Shown piece by piece: positions 1-7,300 of a stretch of DNA of 31,054 nt. Within the stretch, counting starts at the first letter, position 1. Each line of letters opens with the position of its first letter. Where the stretch lies: assembly GCA_034086685.1 (NCBI GenBank), contig JAXDZY010000031.1, positions 1 to 31,054 of the forward strand, in the 5' to 3' direction. The stretch comes from TWA4 sp034086685. Its GTDB lineage: Bacteria > Bacillota > Clostridia > Lachnospirales > Lachnospiraceae. Made by a program: the position numbers and the translations under genes. The notes under the pieces were generated by a model. It ran no database searches. It saw only the letters and a program-made list of their open reading frames with translations, and had not been told where the DNA came from.

Positions 1-105
1 CGCATCAATGTGTTTCAGGCCGAGAAGGTGGACGGCCACCGCCAGCAGCGTATCCAGATTATTTATAACTGCATCGGCGCAGTCGACCTGCCTGATGCCG
101 AATGA
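1..105 (+). CDS. Large serine recombinase, C-terminal end only (DUF4368 tail)
   Basis: The window opens inside this reading frame, and only its last 34 codons are visible, ending in TGA. The visible peptide includes INVFQAEKVDGHRQQRIQI followed by IYNCIGAVDLP. I recognise this as the DUF4368 tail found at the C-terminus of large serine site-specific recombinases of Firmicute integrative elements. The catalytic resolvase domain and zinc-ribbon region would lie left of base 1 and cannot be seen. Such enzymes excise and integrate mobile elements, so a mobile element may end near here. A hairpin terminator follows directly. The family call is from memory of the motif; whether the full gene is intact is unknown. 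Confidence 0.72.
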   Translation, partial: RINVFQAEKVDGHRQQRIQIIYNCIGAVDLPDAE

Positions 106-109
106 CATG

Positions 110-150
110 AAAAAACGGCATAGCCGCATTTCACGACTATGCCGATATTT
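110..150. terminator. Hairpin terminator after the recombinase
   Basis: CGGCATAG (116-123) pairs exactly with CTATGCCG (137-144) around a 13-base loop. An A-run lies on the left and a T-rich stretch on the right, so it could stop transcription in both directions: the recombinase from the left and the small minus-strand gene from the right. Confidence 0.7.
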
Positions 151-208
151 TCAGGGATTGTGCATCCCTTAGACGCACCCGCTTTCAGGTCGGCTCTTCA
201 TGCAGACA

Positions 209-361
209 TTACAGTATTTCATCTGTGTCCGTACTATCATCTGTATCTTCCCGGCTGATCGCCATCTGATTTTTCTCCAGAAATGTATCAATTTTTTTCA
301 TAACAGAATCACCGTACACCAGCACAGCAGCCAACGATACAATTAAAAGAATCTCTTTCAT
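209..361 (-). CDS. Small single-pass membrane peptide of unknown function (50 aa)
   Basis: I do not recognise this family. The ATG at 361 is preceded by a very strong ribosome site (GGAGGTGATCCC), which favours this start over the longer in-frame start at 409. The product has an N-terminal hydrophobic helix (KEILLIVSLAAVLVYG, about residues 2-17), a short amphipathic stretch (KKIDTFLEKNQ) and a highly acidic tail rich in Asp, Thr and Ser (about residues 37-48). This suggests a single membrane anchor with a charged soluble end. It stands alone between the recombinase tail and a broken ATPase gene. The strong ribosome site makes it likely to be a real gene. Confidence 0.6.
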   Translation of the reverse strand: MKEILLIVSLAAVLVYGDSVMKKIDTFLEKNQMAISREDTDDSTDTDEIL

Positions 362-513
362 GGGATCACCTCCACCCGGCGTTATCTTCTTCTGCCACAA
401 GTATTTCATGATTCCCGTAAAATGTGTGTTAGAATTTCCATTCTGATATTAAATTTGCGTAAAGATGTCTGCCGGTCATACTGCGAAAAAAACCGGAATC
501 CATCGGGTCTGAA

Positions 514-542
514 TTGTAAAATCTATCAATTTGGTCTATAAT
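514..542 (+). promoter_or_regulatory. Sigma-A promoter upstream of the broken DUF4143 gene
   Basis: TTGTAA (514-519), a 17-base spacer, then a perfect TATAAT (537-542). It sits 20 bases before the ATG at 562, with AGGAGG just ahead of that ATG. The promoter and start site of the decayed gene therefore appear intact. Confidence 0.65.
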
Positions 543-561
543 ACTTTCAGGAGGCGATTTT

Positions 562-937
562 ATGAATAAAGAAAACTATTTTATTAGGAGATCTTGAAAC
601 TCTCGGTTTCCTGTTTGAAGCTCTTTGTGAACGTGATCTGAAAATCTACGCGGAGTCTTTCGGTGCCGCACTGTACCATTATCAGGATTACCGGAATAAA
701 GAAATCGATGCAGTCATTGAACTTTCCGATGGCCGGTGGTGTGCTTTTGAAATCAAACTTGGAGCAAATCAGCTTGATGCAGCTGCACAGAATCTGCTGG
801 AAATTCAAAAAGAGATGGCAAAAGATCCCAAAGGGATCCCCCCGGCTGTTTTATGTGTATTATGCGGGATGTCCAACGCCGCTTACCAGCGCGCCGACGG
901 AGTATATGTGGTGCCAATTACGGCATTAAAAAATTAG
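562..937 (+). pseudogene. Decayed AAA ATPase with DUF4143 tail: start fused out of frame to the C-terminus
   Basis: A normal start (ribosome site AGGAGG, ATG at 562) encodes only MNKENYFIRRS before TGA at 595. From about 566, frame +2 is open to TAG at 935-937 and reads LGDLETLGFLFEALCERDL, then HYQDYRNKEIDAVIEL, then CAFEIKLG, ending VYVVPITALKN. This is the C-terminal, restriction-nuclease-like part (conserved D...EIK) of the large ATPases annotated AAA_14/DUF4143. A full protein is about 400 residues, so roughly the first 300 (P-loop ATPase) are missing and the remaining pieces are in different frames. An internal deletion that kept the promoter, the start and the last 120 codons fits best. 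The protein should not be functional. Confidence 0.75.
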
Positions 938-965
938 ATATTAAAAAATCAATGGAAAACACGCA

Positions 966-1018
966 AAACGGGACTTCCTGCCCAAAGCTGTATAAGCCCG
1001 GCGCAAAAAGTCCCGTTT
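966..1018. terminator. Bidirectional terminator between pseudogene and cstA
   Basis: AAACGGGACTT (966-976) is the exact reverse complement of AAGTCCCGTTT (1008-1018), with a 31-base intervening loop. T-runs end both arms, so it can serve both the plus-strand pseudogene and cstA arriving on the minus strand. Confidence 0.65.
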
Positions 1019-1025
1019 ATTATAC

Positions 1026-1047
1026 TCACGATACCTCTTTATCGTGA
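1026..1047. repeat. Short perfect hairpin just after cstA
   Basis: TCACGATA (1026-1033) pairs with TATCGTGA (1040-1047) around a 6-base loop, 10 bases past the cstA stop. With the longer hairpin at 966-1018 it forms a double hairpin at the 3' end of the cstA mRNA. There is no T-run of its own, so a role in 3'-end stability is more likely than termination. Confidence 0.4.
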
Positions 1048-1057
1048 TACTTCTTTA

Positions 1058-2719
1058 TTAAGCTTCTTCTTTTTCCAGGAACAGCTTCTTCAGACCCTGA
1101 ATTGCTACAATGATACCCAGAATCATCAGTGCTACGGCAAATGCCAGCTGCAGCAGATTTCCTGCTGTAGGTGCTGCCACCAGAGCAATAATTTTCTGAA
1201 CCAGAGCTGTCATTGTTACACAAAGCATGATAAGCATGGGAATCCACAGCATCCAGCCTTTACGGTTTGTCTTCTTAAAGTAAACTGCGCAGGCAATCAG
1301 AGCCAGTGCAGATAACAGCTGGTTGGCAGAACCAAACAGAGGCCAGATATTGGCATAACCTGCTTTTGCCAGTATGTACGCCAGAACCAGAGTGATAATG
1401 GTGGAGAAATATTTGCTTGTAACGATTTTTCTCCAGGGCTCCATGTTATCATCGTCAATTGATGCATCCAGGAACAGTTCCTGGAAAGACATACGTCCGA
1501 TACGTGCAACGGAATCCAGACTTGTCAGAGCAAATGCGGATACAGCCAGATTAATCAGTGTGAAAATAACATTGTGAGGCAGTCCCAGTTCTGACATGAA
1601 GTTTGCAACCGCACCTGCAAAAATCTGAGGCGGTGTTGTATAACCTGCTTCAGCTGCCGCACCTGTTGCAAAGCTTGCAACTGCGATCAGAGAGATAACA
1701 CCCAGCATGGATTCCAGCAGCATGGCACCAAAAGATACGGGCAGCATGGCCTTTTCATTGTTGATCTGTTTGGAAGCAGTACCTGAGGAAACCAGTGAAT
1801 GGAAACCGGAAACAGCACCACATGCAATAGTTACAAACAGGATAGGGAACATGGAACCTGTTCCTTCCACATAAAAGTTTGTAAATGCCGGCAGATTAAT
1901 GCTGGGATTGGTAAACAGTACACCGATAACAGCCATGACGATCATGATAACCAGCAGGTAACTGTTCAGGTAATCACGCGGCTGCAGCAATGCCCACACA
2001 GGTACAACAGAAGCAACTGCAATATACAGGAATACAATAATCTGCCATGTACTCTTGCTGATGAAGATAGGACAGTTCAGACCAATTACAACACCTGCAA
2101 CCAGCAGAACAACTGCCAGAATTGTGTTAAGAGTCTTGCCCAGCTTTGCATAACGAAGAATAAATCCAAGAGCTACTGCCTCCACAATAAATAAAGCAGA
2201 AGTCATGGCAACAGAGCCATTTGCCGCAATTTTGGATCCGTCTTCTGCAAATCCCATGAAAGTACCGTCTACAACGTCTGCAAATGCAGCAACTACCAGG
2301 ATACAGAACAGCCAGCAGAACAGCAGGAACAGCTTTTTGCCGAGCTTACCGATATATTCTTCAATAATATAACCAATTGTACGGCCTTTATTTTTTACAG
2401 ATGCATACATGGCTGAAAAGTCCTGTACAGCACCAAAAAATACGCCGCCGATCAACAGCCATAATAATACGGGAACCCAGCCGAAAACCGCTGCCTGAAT
2501 CGGTCCGTTGATGGGACCTGCACCTGCAATCGAAGCAAACTGATGTCCAAATACTACCTGAGTATCAGCCGGTTCATAATCCACGCCATCACGCAGCTCA
2601 TAAGCCGGAGTCTTCGCATTGGGGTCAATACCCCATGTCTTTGCCAGCCAGCGTCCATATACCAGATAACCTGCACCCAGCACAACGATGGCAATCAGCA
2701 TCATAATTAAACCATTCAT
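1058..2719 (-). CDS. cstA: CstA-family carbon-starvation transporter
   Basis: A 553-residue polytopic membrane protein. Residues 1-25 form the first helix (LIMMLIAIVVLGAGYLVYGR). The CstA hallmark GHQFASIAGAGPINGPI follows near residues 58-74, then FGAVQDFSAMYASVKNKGRT and many further hydrophobic segments. The family includes E. coli CstA and BtsT, which are linked to peptide and pyruvate uptake during carbon limitation; the exact substrate here cannot be read from sequence. The length matches the shorter Firmicute members rather than the 700-residue E. coli form. The ATG at 2719 has a good ribosome site (AAGGAGAG). It lies 80 bases downstream of ureD on the same strand with no terminator visible between, so some read-through from the urease genes is possible, though it may have its own promoter in the AT-rich gap. 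Confidence 0.9.
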   Translation of the reverse strand: MNGLIMMLIAIVVLGAGYLVYGRWLAKTWGIDPNAKTPAYELRDGVDYEPADTQVVFGHQFASIAGAGPINGPIQAAVFGWVPVLLWLLIGGVFFGAVQDFSAMYASVKNKGRTIGYIIEEYIGKLGKKLFLLFCWLFCILVVAAFADVVDGTFMGFAEDGSKIAANGSVAMTSALFIVEAVALGFILRYAKLGKTLNTILAVVLLVAGVVIGLNCPIFISKSTWQIIVFLYIAVASVVPVWALLQPRDYLNSYLLVIMIVMAVIGVLFTNPSINLPAFTNFYVEGTGSMFPILFVTIACGAVSGFHSLVSSGTASKQINNEKAMLPVSFGAMLLESMLGVISLIAVASFATGAAAEAGYTTPPQIFAGAVANFMSELGLPHNVIFTLINLAVSAFALTSLDSVARIGRMSFQELFLDASIDDDNMEPWRKIVTSKYFSTIITLVLAYILAKAGYANIWPLFGSANQLLSALALIACAVYFKKTNRKGWMLWIPMLIMLCVTMTALVQKIIALVAAPTAGNLLQLAFAVALMILGIIVAIQGLKKLFLEKEEA

Positions 2720-2799
2720 CGCGAATCTCTCCTTAAAATTTCATAGATATTTTAGAAAAATTTTATATTTTCTTTATTACAAACAAGGAGTTTACCACT

Positions 2800-3636
2800 T
2801 TATTTCGACAAATACAAGTTTTTTATCGAATTAGTTCCGATTTTTACAAGTTTATCTGACAATAACTCCAGTTTTTCCGCACTTCTCCCCAGCGCCCGGA
2901 CCACCAGATCTCCGTCCCACGTACGGGTACATCCGCCTGTGATCTGTTCCTCTTCTGCTTCTCTGAGACACTGCCGTATATTTTCCTGTTCTTCCTTATT
3001 TACATTAATATTGCAGAATATCATATTCAACAGATATCCATACCCTTCATACATGCCAAAACCTGTCATATCCATCCCCTGATGCCCGGGTATATATTTT
3101 GTATTATCACGATAGGACAGTATATCATCTTTTCCTTTATATATTTCTACCAGATTACTGTAATACCGGTAAGCAAACTGCTCTCCCATGGCAGCACGGC
3201 CTGAACAGAGGATATCACTCATAAGCAGGCGCGAATCTTCTTTCCGGAGATGAATCCGGGTACGACTGCGGAAATCGGAACCGGCAAACGGTATCACCGG
3301 CTGGGGTCTGAAATACAGATCTGCCCCCGGCTCCACGATAATCTCCGTTTTTCTTTCTGCAAATCCCTCTTTCATGCGATGAATCTTCTCATATGCCTGT
3401 GAAGTAATCTCTGCACGGCTTCCGGAGCCGATTTCTATCCTGTACTCCTGACTGTCACCGGCCATGGTACCTGCAGAAACAGACATGATCATGATTTCCT
3501 TCCATCCATCTTCTCCATCAAAGGGACGCATCACTTTAAATGGTGCCGTAAAAAATACATCCGTAAGCTTTGTCTCACCGTTTTCTGCATCTGTCCGGAT
3601 AAAAACCCGTGAAACTTTCCCATACTGATTTTCCAT
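2800..3636 (-). CDS. ureD: Urease accessory protein UreD (UreH)
   Basis: A 278-residue protein of typical UreD length. Conserved stretches include TDVFFTAPFKVMRPF near the N-terminus, SVSAGTMAGDSQEYRIEIG, then SQAYEKIHRM and YFRPQPVIPFAGSDFRSRT. UreD is the scaffold that binds apo-urease and, with UreF and UreG, forms the complex that delivers nickel to UreC. It starts 3 bases after the ureG stop with a GAGGGG ribosome site inside the end of ureG, which implies translational coupling. It is the last urease gene of the ureEFGD operon. Order E-F-G-D is common in Gram-positive urease clusters. Confidence 0.93.
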   Translation of the reverse strand: MENQYGKVSRVFIRTDAENGETKLTDVFFTAPFKVMRPFDGEDGWKEIMIMSVSAGTMAGDSQEYRIEIGSGSRAEITSQAYEKIHRMKEGFAERKTEIIVEPGADLYFRPQPVIPFAGSDFRSRTRIHLRKEDSRLLMSDILCSGRAAMGEQFAYRYYSNLVEIYKGKDDILSYRDNTKYIPGHQGMDMTGFGMYEGYGYLLNMIFCNINVNKEEQENIRQCLREAEEEQITGGCTRTWDGDLVVRALGRSAEKLELLSDKLVKIGTNSIKNLYLSK

Positions 3637-3639
3637 AGG

Positions 3640-4251
3640 CTATTTCAACCCCTCCATCAGTACATCCTTTTTCAGCCAGTCGATGACCGAATCAATTCCC
3701 TGATCACCGCGGATGTTGGTAAATACAAAAGGTCTGTTCCCCCGCATTTTTGCAGAATCCCGTTCCATCACGGACAGATCGGCTCCAACCAGGGGCGCAA
3801 GATCTATTTTATTAATTACCAGCAGATCGGAACGTGTAATACCGGGGCCGCCTTTTCTGGGAATTTTATCCCCCTCCGCCACATCAATTACAAAAATCGT
3901 AGCATCTGCCAGTTCCGGACTGAAGGTAGCAGAAAGATTGTCTCCTCCACTCTCAATAAACAGCAGTTCAATATCGGGAAATTTCTCAACCAGTTCATCA
4001 ACCGCTTCCAGATTCATGGAGGCATCCTCTCTGATTGCCGTATGAGGACAGCCTCCCGTCTCCACACCGATGATCCTTTCCCGGGGGAGAACACTGTTTT
4101 TACACAGAAACTCCGCATCTTCCTGCGTATAAATATCATTGGTAATAACACCGATACTGTATTCTTCTGCAAGTTTTCTTGTTAATATTTCAATCAGGGC
4201 AGTCTTGCCTGAACCCACAGGACCTGCCACACCAACCTTGATATAGCTCAT
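3640..4251 (-). CDS. ureG: Urease accessory GTPase UreG
   Basis: A 203-residue SIMIBI-class GTPase. The P-loop GPVGSGKT is at residues 10-17, the metal-binding Cys-Pro-His at 68-70 (within GVETGGCPHTAIRED), the ESGGDN motif near 100, and the guanine-specificity NKID motif near 147. GTP-dependent dimerisation of UreG passes nickel to the urease active site through UreF and UreD. All key residues are present. The ATG at 4251 has the ribosome site AAGGAATAAATT. It is separated from ureF by 99 AT-rich bases, the largest gap in the operon, and closely coupled to ureD. Confidence 0.95.
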   Translation of the reverse strand: MSYIKVGVAGPVGSGKTALIEILTRKLAEEYSIGVITNDIYTQEDAEFLCKNSVLPRERIIGVETGGCPHTAIREDASMNLEAVDELVEKFPDIELLFIESGGDNLSATFSPELADATIFVIDVAEGDKIPRKGGPGITRSDLLVINKIDLAPLVGADLSVMERDSAKMRGNRPFVFTNIRGDQGIDSVIDWLKKDVLMEGLK

Positions 4252-4319
4252 AATTTATTCCTTCCCGACATGCTTAATATATCGTACAATAGATTTTTAT
4301 TTTCAGGTTTTTATTTTTT

Positions 4320-4337
4320 GTATTATCACAATAATAC
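4320..4337. repeat. Small inverted repeat between ureF and ureG
   Basis: GTATTAT (4320-4326) and ATAATAC (4331-4337) flank a CACA spacer in the 99-base AT-rich gap. It could be a processing hairpin or a weak protein site. No T-run follows on the minus strand, so it is not a good terminator. Confidence 0.3.
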
Positions 4338-4350
4338 ATTAATTTATTCA

Positions 4351-5073
4351 TCAGGACATATACAATCTGGAATACAGCGTTTCATGCTGCATGCTGCGGA
4401 TATCCGCTCCCGGAAATGAAACTGCATAATCATCGATTCCCAGTTTTTTTACCTGTTCCACCAGCTTTCCGCATTTTTTCAGGCATCCGTACAGGATCTG
4501 CTGACCGGCAGTCTGACTGAGAGGAATTGTTTTCACACAGTTGGTAACCACAGCGGAAGTCTGTGCATACAACAGATGCGAAAGCGATTCATCAAGCCCA
4601 AGACCGGCACTGGCACAGAATGTTCCATAGGCCACTGCATAATTTTTCTTCCTGTACGGATCTGCAGCAGCTCCATACTTTTGAAACCACGGCAATTCAT
4701 AATCCACCGAAAGCTTCAGCAGTGTTTTTATAAAACGGGAAGCAATCTTCTCACCCGCCTGACGCAGCTCCTGAGGCACTCTGGAAGCAGTTATCACCTG
4801 ATCCAGTTCTTTCAGTTTCCCCATGACATCATTTTCAGGATCACCGCAGCTGTTTGTCCTGCATATTTCCCATGCCAGCTTCGCCCCCAGCAGATCACCG
4901 TGCATCAGACTTCCTTCCATATATTTTTCCACATAATCCTGTGCGGTTTTCTGATCGGATACCAGATTTTTCTGAATATAAGTCTCCAGACCATAAGAAT
5001 GCGAATATCCTCCCACAGGAAACAGTGCATCATTGATCTGAAGCAGCAAAAACTCTTTCTCAAATCTCTCCAT
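4351..5073 (-). CDS. ureF: Urease accessory protein UreF
   Basis: A 240-residue, largely helical protein of normal UreF length. The diagnostic N-terminal motif is LLLQINDALFPVGGYSHSYG followed by LETYIQ (about residues 10-34), and CASAGLGLDESL and TNCVKTIPLSQTAGQ appear further on. UreF bridges UreG and UreD and is thought to govern the GTPase step of nickel insertion. The ATG at 5073 has a GAGGGGG ribosome site 9 bases after the ureE stop, so ureE and ureF are clearly co-translated. Confidence 0.93.
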   Translation of the reverse strand: MERFEKEFLLLQINDALFPVGGYSHSYGLETYIQKNLVSDQKTAQDYVEKYMEGSLMHGDLLGAKLAWEICRTNSCGDPENDVMGKLKELDQVITASRVPQELRQAGEKIASRFIKTLLKLSVDYELPWFQKYGAAADPYRKKNYAVAYGTFCASAGLGLDESLSHLLYAQTSAVVTNCVKTIPLSQTAGQQILYGCLKKCGKLVEQVKKLGIDDYAVSFPGADIRSMQHETLYSRLYMS

Positions 5074-5082
5074 AAATCCCCC

Positions 5083-5562
5083 TCAGTGTGTGTGCGCATT
5101 CACAGAAGTGGAAATTCGCCTGTCAAAATCCATTTTCCGCATTTCTTTTCTCACACTGACCCCGTGAAGCTTCCCCAGAAGATCATACGTCGGTCCGTTA
5201 TAAGGTGTAATAAACTCATACGGTGTGTCGCCGTACAGCAGAGCAGCATGTTTATTACCGATTTCATAGCACACTTTGGGAATCATATTCGCATGATCCG
5301 GCCGGACATTCACCACGATCATTTCCGCCTTGGGAATATTAACCGCAATCACCTCATCTCCCTCACACCACAGTACATCTCCCTGACGGAGTCCCTTCAC
5401 CAGAATATCATTTCCCAGTCGGATTCCGATTTCCACACCCCCGGAGGTAATTTTCCTGTGAAGCTTTTTAAATGCCTCGTGCCACTCAATATCCACATAA
5501 TCCACATGACACCCATGGAATTTTTCCTCTGAAACATTACCAAGAACCTTTTCACAAATCAT
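5083..5562 (-). CDS. ureE: Urease accessory nickel chaperone UreE
   Basis: UreE is the metallochaperone that brings Ni(II) to the UreDFG complex. The product is 159 residues if started at the ATG at 5562 (MICEKVLG), which has an AAAGGA ribosome site and matches the usual 150-residue family. An upstream in-frame ATG would add 13 residues and lacks a good site. The N-terminal peptide-binding domain and the C-terminal metal-binding domain are both present, the latter with the conserved GNKHAALLYGD segment, whose central His is the main nickel ligand. The C-terminus ends in NAHTH, a minimal His tail, unlike the long poly-His tail of Klebsiella UreE. First gene of the ureEFGD group, 255 bases after urtE. 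Confidence 0.9.
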   Translation of the reverse strand: MICEKVLGNVSEEKFHGCHVDYVDIEWHEAFKKLHRKITSGGVEIGIRLGNDILVKGLRQGDVLWCEGDEVIAVNIPKAEMIVVNVRPDHANMIPKVCYEIGNKHAALLYGDTPYEFITPYNGPTYDLLGKLHGVSVRKEMRKMDFDRRISTSVNAHTH

Positions 5563-5627
5563 AATACAGCTGTCCTTTCCCTTATCCGCATTCTTCTGCA
5601 ATTATTATGCTATCTGTAATTTTTCCG

Positions 5628-5662
5628 AACCGGATAATATTGCCTTCAAATATAATCCGGTT
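5628..5662. repeat. Long hairpin in the urtE-ureE gap
   Basis: AACCGGATAATATT (5628-5641) pairs with AATATAATCCGGTT (5649-5662) with one mismatch and a 7-base loop. It is a candidate mRNA hairpin upstream of ureE. It lacks a T-run on the minus strand, so a barrier or processing role is more likely than termination. Its right arm overlaps one of the two direct repeats bounding the inserted segment. Confidence 0.5.
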
Positions 5663-5823
5663 TAATCAAAGCAAGGCTCCTCACTTACTCATGCTGCTCA
5701 TAATCAGGTCTGCAAATTCAAGTGGGAGCCTCGCTTATTGAGATGTATTTGTGCAGCCCCGCATTTGGGGAACCGCACGACTAAAAGATTAAAAAGAGGT
5801 TAGCAAAATTATCCGGTTTAATC
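5655..5823. mobile_element. Possible small non-autonomous insertion flanked by direct repeats
   Basis: ATCCGGTTTAATC occurs exactly at 5655-5667 and again at 5811-5823. With flanking bases, about 17 of 19 positions match. The second copy contains the urtE stop codon and the first leads into the hairpin at 5628-5662, as if one original site had been duplicated by insertion of about 143 bases. The insert contains two compact hairpins and no convincing gene. One hairpin is at 5671-5734 (GCAAGGCTCC paired with GGAGCCTCGC, one G-U pair in the minus RNA, plus CACTT/AAGTG); the other is at 5752-5786 (GTGC, CCCC, GGGG, GCAC nested). Two terminal hairpins and no ORF recall PATE/MITE-like relatives of IS200/IS605, but this is inference, and those families do not usually duplicate the target. 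Confidence 0.35.
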
Positions 5824-6510
5824 CGTCATGACTTTCTGTACATAAGCCGCATCCAGACTCTTTGTTTCACCCTGGAGAATAATTTCCCCGCGGTCCATTA
5901 CGTACAGATAATCGGATATACCCAGCACAAAATCCAGATACTGTTCCACGATCAGAATGGTCAGTCCGCGCATTTTATTGATTTTACGCAGAACATCACC
6001 TATATCCTGAATAACCGAAGGCTGAATACCTTCTGTGGGTTCATCCAGAATCAGGATTTTCGGTTCAGACACCAGCGCCCGGGCAATGGCCAGCTGCTGC
6101 TGCTGACCGCCCGACAGATCACCGCCTTTGCGTTTTGCAAACTGAGGCAGAATCGGAAAGAGATCATAAATATAATCCGGAACTTTCCCTTTACCGCCAA
6201 TGGCCTGCAGCCCCAGCTCCAGGTTTTCCTGAACTGTCATCTGGGCAAAAATATCGCGTCCCTGGGGCACATAACCGATTCCCAGCTTTGCCCGGTCATA
6301 GGTTTTCATTTTTACAATTTCCTGTCCGTCCAGCATAATACTGCCGGTGGGCGTCTTTACAATTCCCATGATACTTTTCAGAGTAGTACTTTTACCCACA
6401 CCGTTTCTTCCGATGAGACAGGTGATTTTTCCTTTTTCCACATTAAGGTCCAGGCCTTCGATAACGCGGCTTTCTCCATAATAAGAATCCATTCCCGTTA
6501 TTTTAAGCAT
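5818..6510 (-). CDS. urtE: Urea ABC transporter ATP-binding protein UrtE
   Basis: A 230-residue ABC ATPase of the branched-chain amino acid/urea class (LivF-like). Walker A is GRNGVGKST, the signature is LSGGQQQQ and Walker B is ILILDEPTEGIQ, whose EGIQPSVI continuation is typical of UrtE. It powers urea import together with UrtD. The ATG at 6510 has the ribosome site GGAGGAGAACGCA and overlaps the end of urtD by 8 bases, so the longer upstream reading frame is not the real start. Last gene of the urtABCDE operon; its stop codon lies within a direct repeat shared with the ureE leader. Confidence 0.93.
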   Translation of the reverse strand: MLKITGMDSYYGESRVIEGLDLNVEKGKITCLIGRNGVGKSTTLKSIMGIVKTPTGSIMLDGQEIVKMKTYDRAKLGIGYVPQGRDIFAQMTVQENLELGLQAIGGKGKVPDYIYDLFPILPQFAKRKGGDLSGGQQQQLAIARALVSEPKILILDEPTEGIQPSVIQDIGDVLRKINKMRGLTILIVEQYLDFVLGISDYLYVMDRGEIILQGETKSLDAAYVQKVMTD

Positions 6511-7300
6511 TGCGTTCTCCTCCTCTGCCCAGATATACGGCCTGTACGGTTTCGTCTGCCAGCACATCATGGATATTGCCCTCCATGAGCACCTTTCCTT
6601 CATGCAGCACGGTAACCGTATCAGCCACCTGTTTTACAAAATCCATATCATGTTCAACCACAATAATGGTACATTCCTGCTTGATTTCCTTTAAAATCTC
6701 ACCGGTCTTGAATGTCTCCGGCTTGCCCATGCCTGCTGCCGGCTCATCCAGCATGATAATGTTGGGTTTCTGTACCAGCTGCATGGCAATTTCCAGCCAC
6801 TGTTTTTCTCCATGGGCCAGTGAACCGGCCTTGATATCTTTCCTGTTTTCCAGACCCACGCGCAGAAGTGTGGAATCGATCAGATCCAGCTGTTCCCTGG
6901 TGGGTTTAAAGAAAATGGAATCCAGCACGCCTTTATGACCTTTCAGGGACAGAATCATATTATCCAGCACAGTAAGATTTACGAATACAGACGGTACCTG
7001 AAATTTTCTTCCGATTCCTTCGGTGACGATCTTATACTCCTTCATACCGGTCAGCCGGATTTTCTGCTGACGTTCCCTGTCAGGATAATACAGTACATTG
7101 CCCTGAGTCGGTTTTGTTTTGGCACAGATAATGTCAAGCAAGGTGGTCTTACCGGCTCCGTTGGGTCCGATAAAAAAATGTATGGTATTGCGTTTTACAT
7201 CAATATTTACATCTGTCAATGCGTGGAATCCATCGAAAGTAACACCGATTCCCTTGATTTCCAGAATCACATTGTTTTTCCTGTAATTTCTGTCATCCAT
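6503..7300 (-). CDS. urtD: Urea ABC transporter ATP-binding protein UrtD
   Basis: A 265-residue LivG-like ABC ATPase. Walker A GPNGAGKTT is near residues 45-53. The signature is AHGEKQWLEIAMQL, the variant form (HG-KQWLEI) that distinguishes UrtD from LivG. Walker B is IIMLDEPAAGMG and the H-loop is VVEHDMDF. A GRKFQVPSVFVNLTV Q-loop region is also typical. It couples ATP hydrolysis to urea uptake. The start ATG overlaps the urtC stop by one base, and GGGAGG lies in front. Confidence 0.94.
   Translation of the reverse strand: MDDRNYRKNNVILEIKGIGVTFDGFHALTDVNIDVKRNTIHFFIGPNGAGKTTLLDIICAKTKPTQGNVLYYPDRERQQKIRLTGMKEYKIVTEGIGRKFQVPSVFVNLTVLDNMILSLKGHKGVLDSIFFKPTREQLDLIDSTLLRVGLENRKDIKAGSLAHGEKQWLEIAMQLVQKPNIIMLDEPAAGMGKPETFKTGEILKEIKQECTIIVVEHDMDFVKQVADTVTVLHEGKVLMEGNIHDVLADETVQAVYLGRGGERNA

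Noticed and set aside
584..808. Minus-strand open frame of 74 codons over the DUF4143 relic
   Set aside because: No ribosome site; the plus strand clearly encodes the C-terminus of a known family, even though broken.
4576..5532. A 318-codon plus-strand open frame across ureF and ureE
   Set aside because: Antisense to two clearly recognised urease accessory genes, with no ribosome site and shadow-like composition.
5671..5734. A short coding remnant on the minus strand (LPLEFADLIMSSMSK)
   Set aside because: Only 17 codons between stops, with no start or ribosome site; the sequence is better explained by the hairpin arms.
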